NCBI GenBank assembly: GCA_910589135.1 | Contig: CAJUSL010000001.1 | Location: forward strand, 12,719-35,420 | Length of the DNA: 22,702 nt | Reading direction: 5' to 3' | Source: an uncultured Eggerthellaceae bacterium | GTDB lineage: Bacteria > Actinomycetota > Coriobacteriia > Coriobacteriales > Eggerthellaceae | Part shown: one piece after another, positions 22,674 through 22,702 of the stretch | Layout: each line of letters starts with the position of its first letter | How positions within the stretch are numbered: the first letter of the stretch is position 1 | Program-made: the position numbers and the translations under genes | Notes under the pieces: model-generated | Databases searched by the model: none | The model's input: the letters and a program-made list of their open reading frames with translations, nothing else | What the model was told of the DNA's origin: nothing

Positions 22674-22702
22674 ATGAAATCGAAACGAGCGGAATGGTTC
22701 GA
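22674..22702 (+). CDS. Start of the next gene (partial, unknown)
   Basis: An ATG at 22674 with AACGGAGG at 22661-22668, 5 nt upstream, opens a frame reading MKSKRAEWF to the window end. Strong ribosome site and position in the rightward run support a real gene. Nine residues are too few for a function. Confidence 0.6.

Noticed and set aside
20483..22675. 730-residue minus-strand open frame across the OFA permease and EthD-like C
   Set aside because: It spans two well-supported plus-strand genes and their gap and has shadow-type composition (His, Arg, Asp rich).
1..22702. CRISPR array
   Set aside because: The repeats seen are 12-14 bp tandem, or few and irregular; none has regular spacers, and no cas genes are present.

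Overview
The window is GC-rich bacterial chromosome. Its gene content points to an anaerobic gut actinobacterium of the Eggerthellaceae type (Eggerthella, Gordonibacter, Adlercreutzia, Slackia relatives): two large FMN/4Fe-4S/FAD old-yellow-enzyme reductases, EthD-like proteins, the remains of a molybdopterin enzyme with its Fe-S partner, a LuxR-type remnant and several permeases. The assignment is an inference from gene content; no 16S or other marker gene is present.

Region 1 (1-1910) is ordinary chromosome: the 5' part of mscL, a TIM-barrel amidohydrolase, a UspA-like stress protein and an initiator tRNA-Met with a likely terminator.

Region 2 (1911-5385) is accessory DNA at the tRNA. A tyrosine integrase remnant reads back into the tRNA 3' end. 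At about 2280 it is joined to an AT-rich gene that has lost its own 5' end, which looks like a deletion scar. Next come a VbhA-like small ORF and, overlapping it by 4 nt, a RhuM-Fic/Doc fusion gene.

Region 3 (5386-9384) is eroded: a DUF389 membrane protein with five 14-bp repeats upstream; the C-terminal part of a molybdopterin oxidoreductase with an internal TAG; an intact Fe-S partner resembling the small subunit of pyrogallol transhydroxylase and catechol dehydroxylases; a 490-bp gap packed with dyads, including a 66-bp inverted repeat; a DUF1648 protein; and the DNA-binding end of a LuxR regulator.

Region 4 (9385-22702) is a reductive metabolism cluster. It has three paralogous two-domain EthD-like proteins, two OYE-type flavoenzymes, an SDR dehydrogenase, an HxlR regulator and three permeases (MHS, IT-like, OFA). 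OYE plus SDR resembles gut pathways that reduce enoates, isoflavones or steroids (daidzein to equol, for example). The EthD-like proteins may bind or convert an intermediate, and the permeases would move substrate and product. A 19-bp motif with an ACT-N4-AGT core lies upstream of both OYE genes and of the second EthD gene; the HxlR protein in the cluster is a candidate to bind it. The substrate cannot be read from the sequence.
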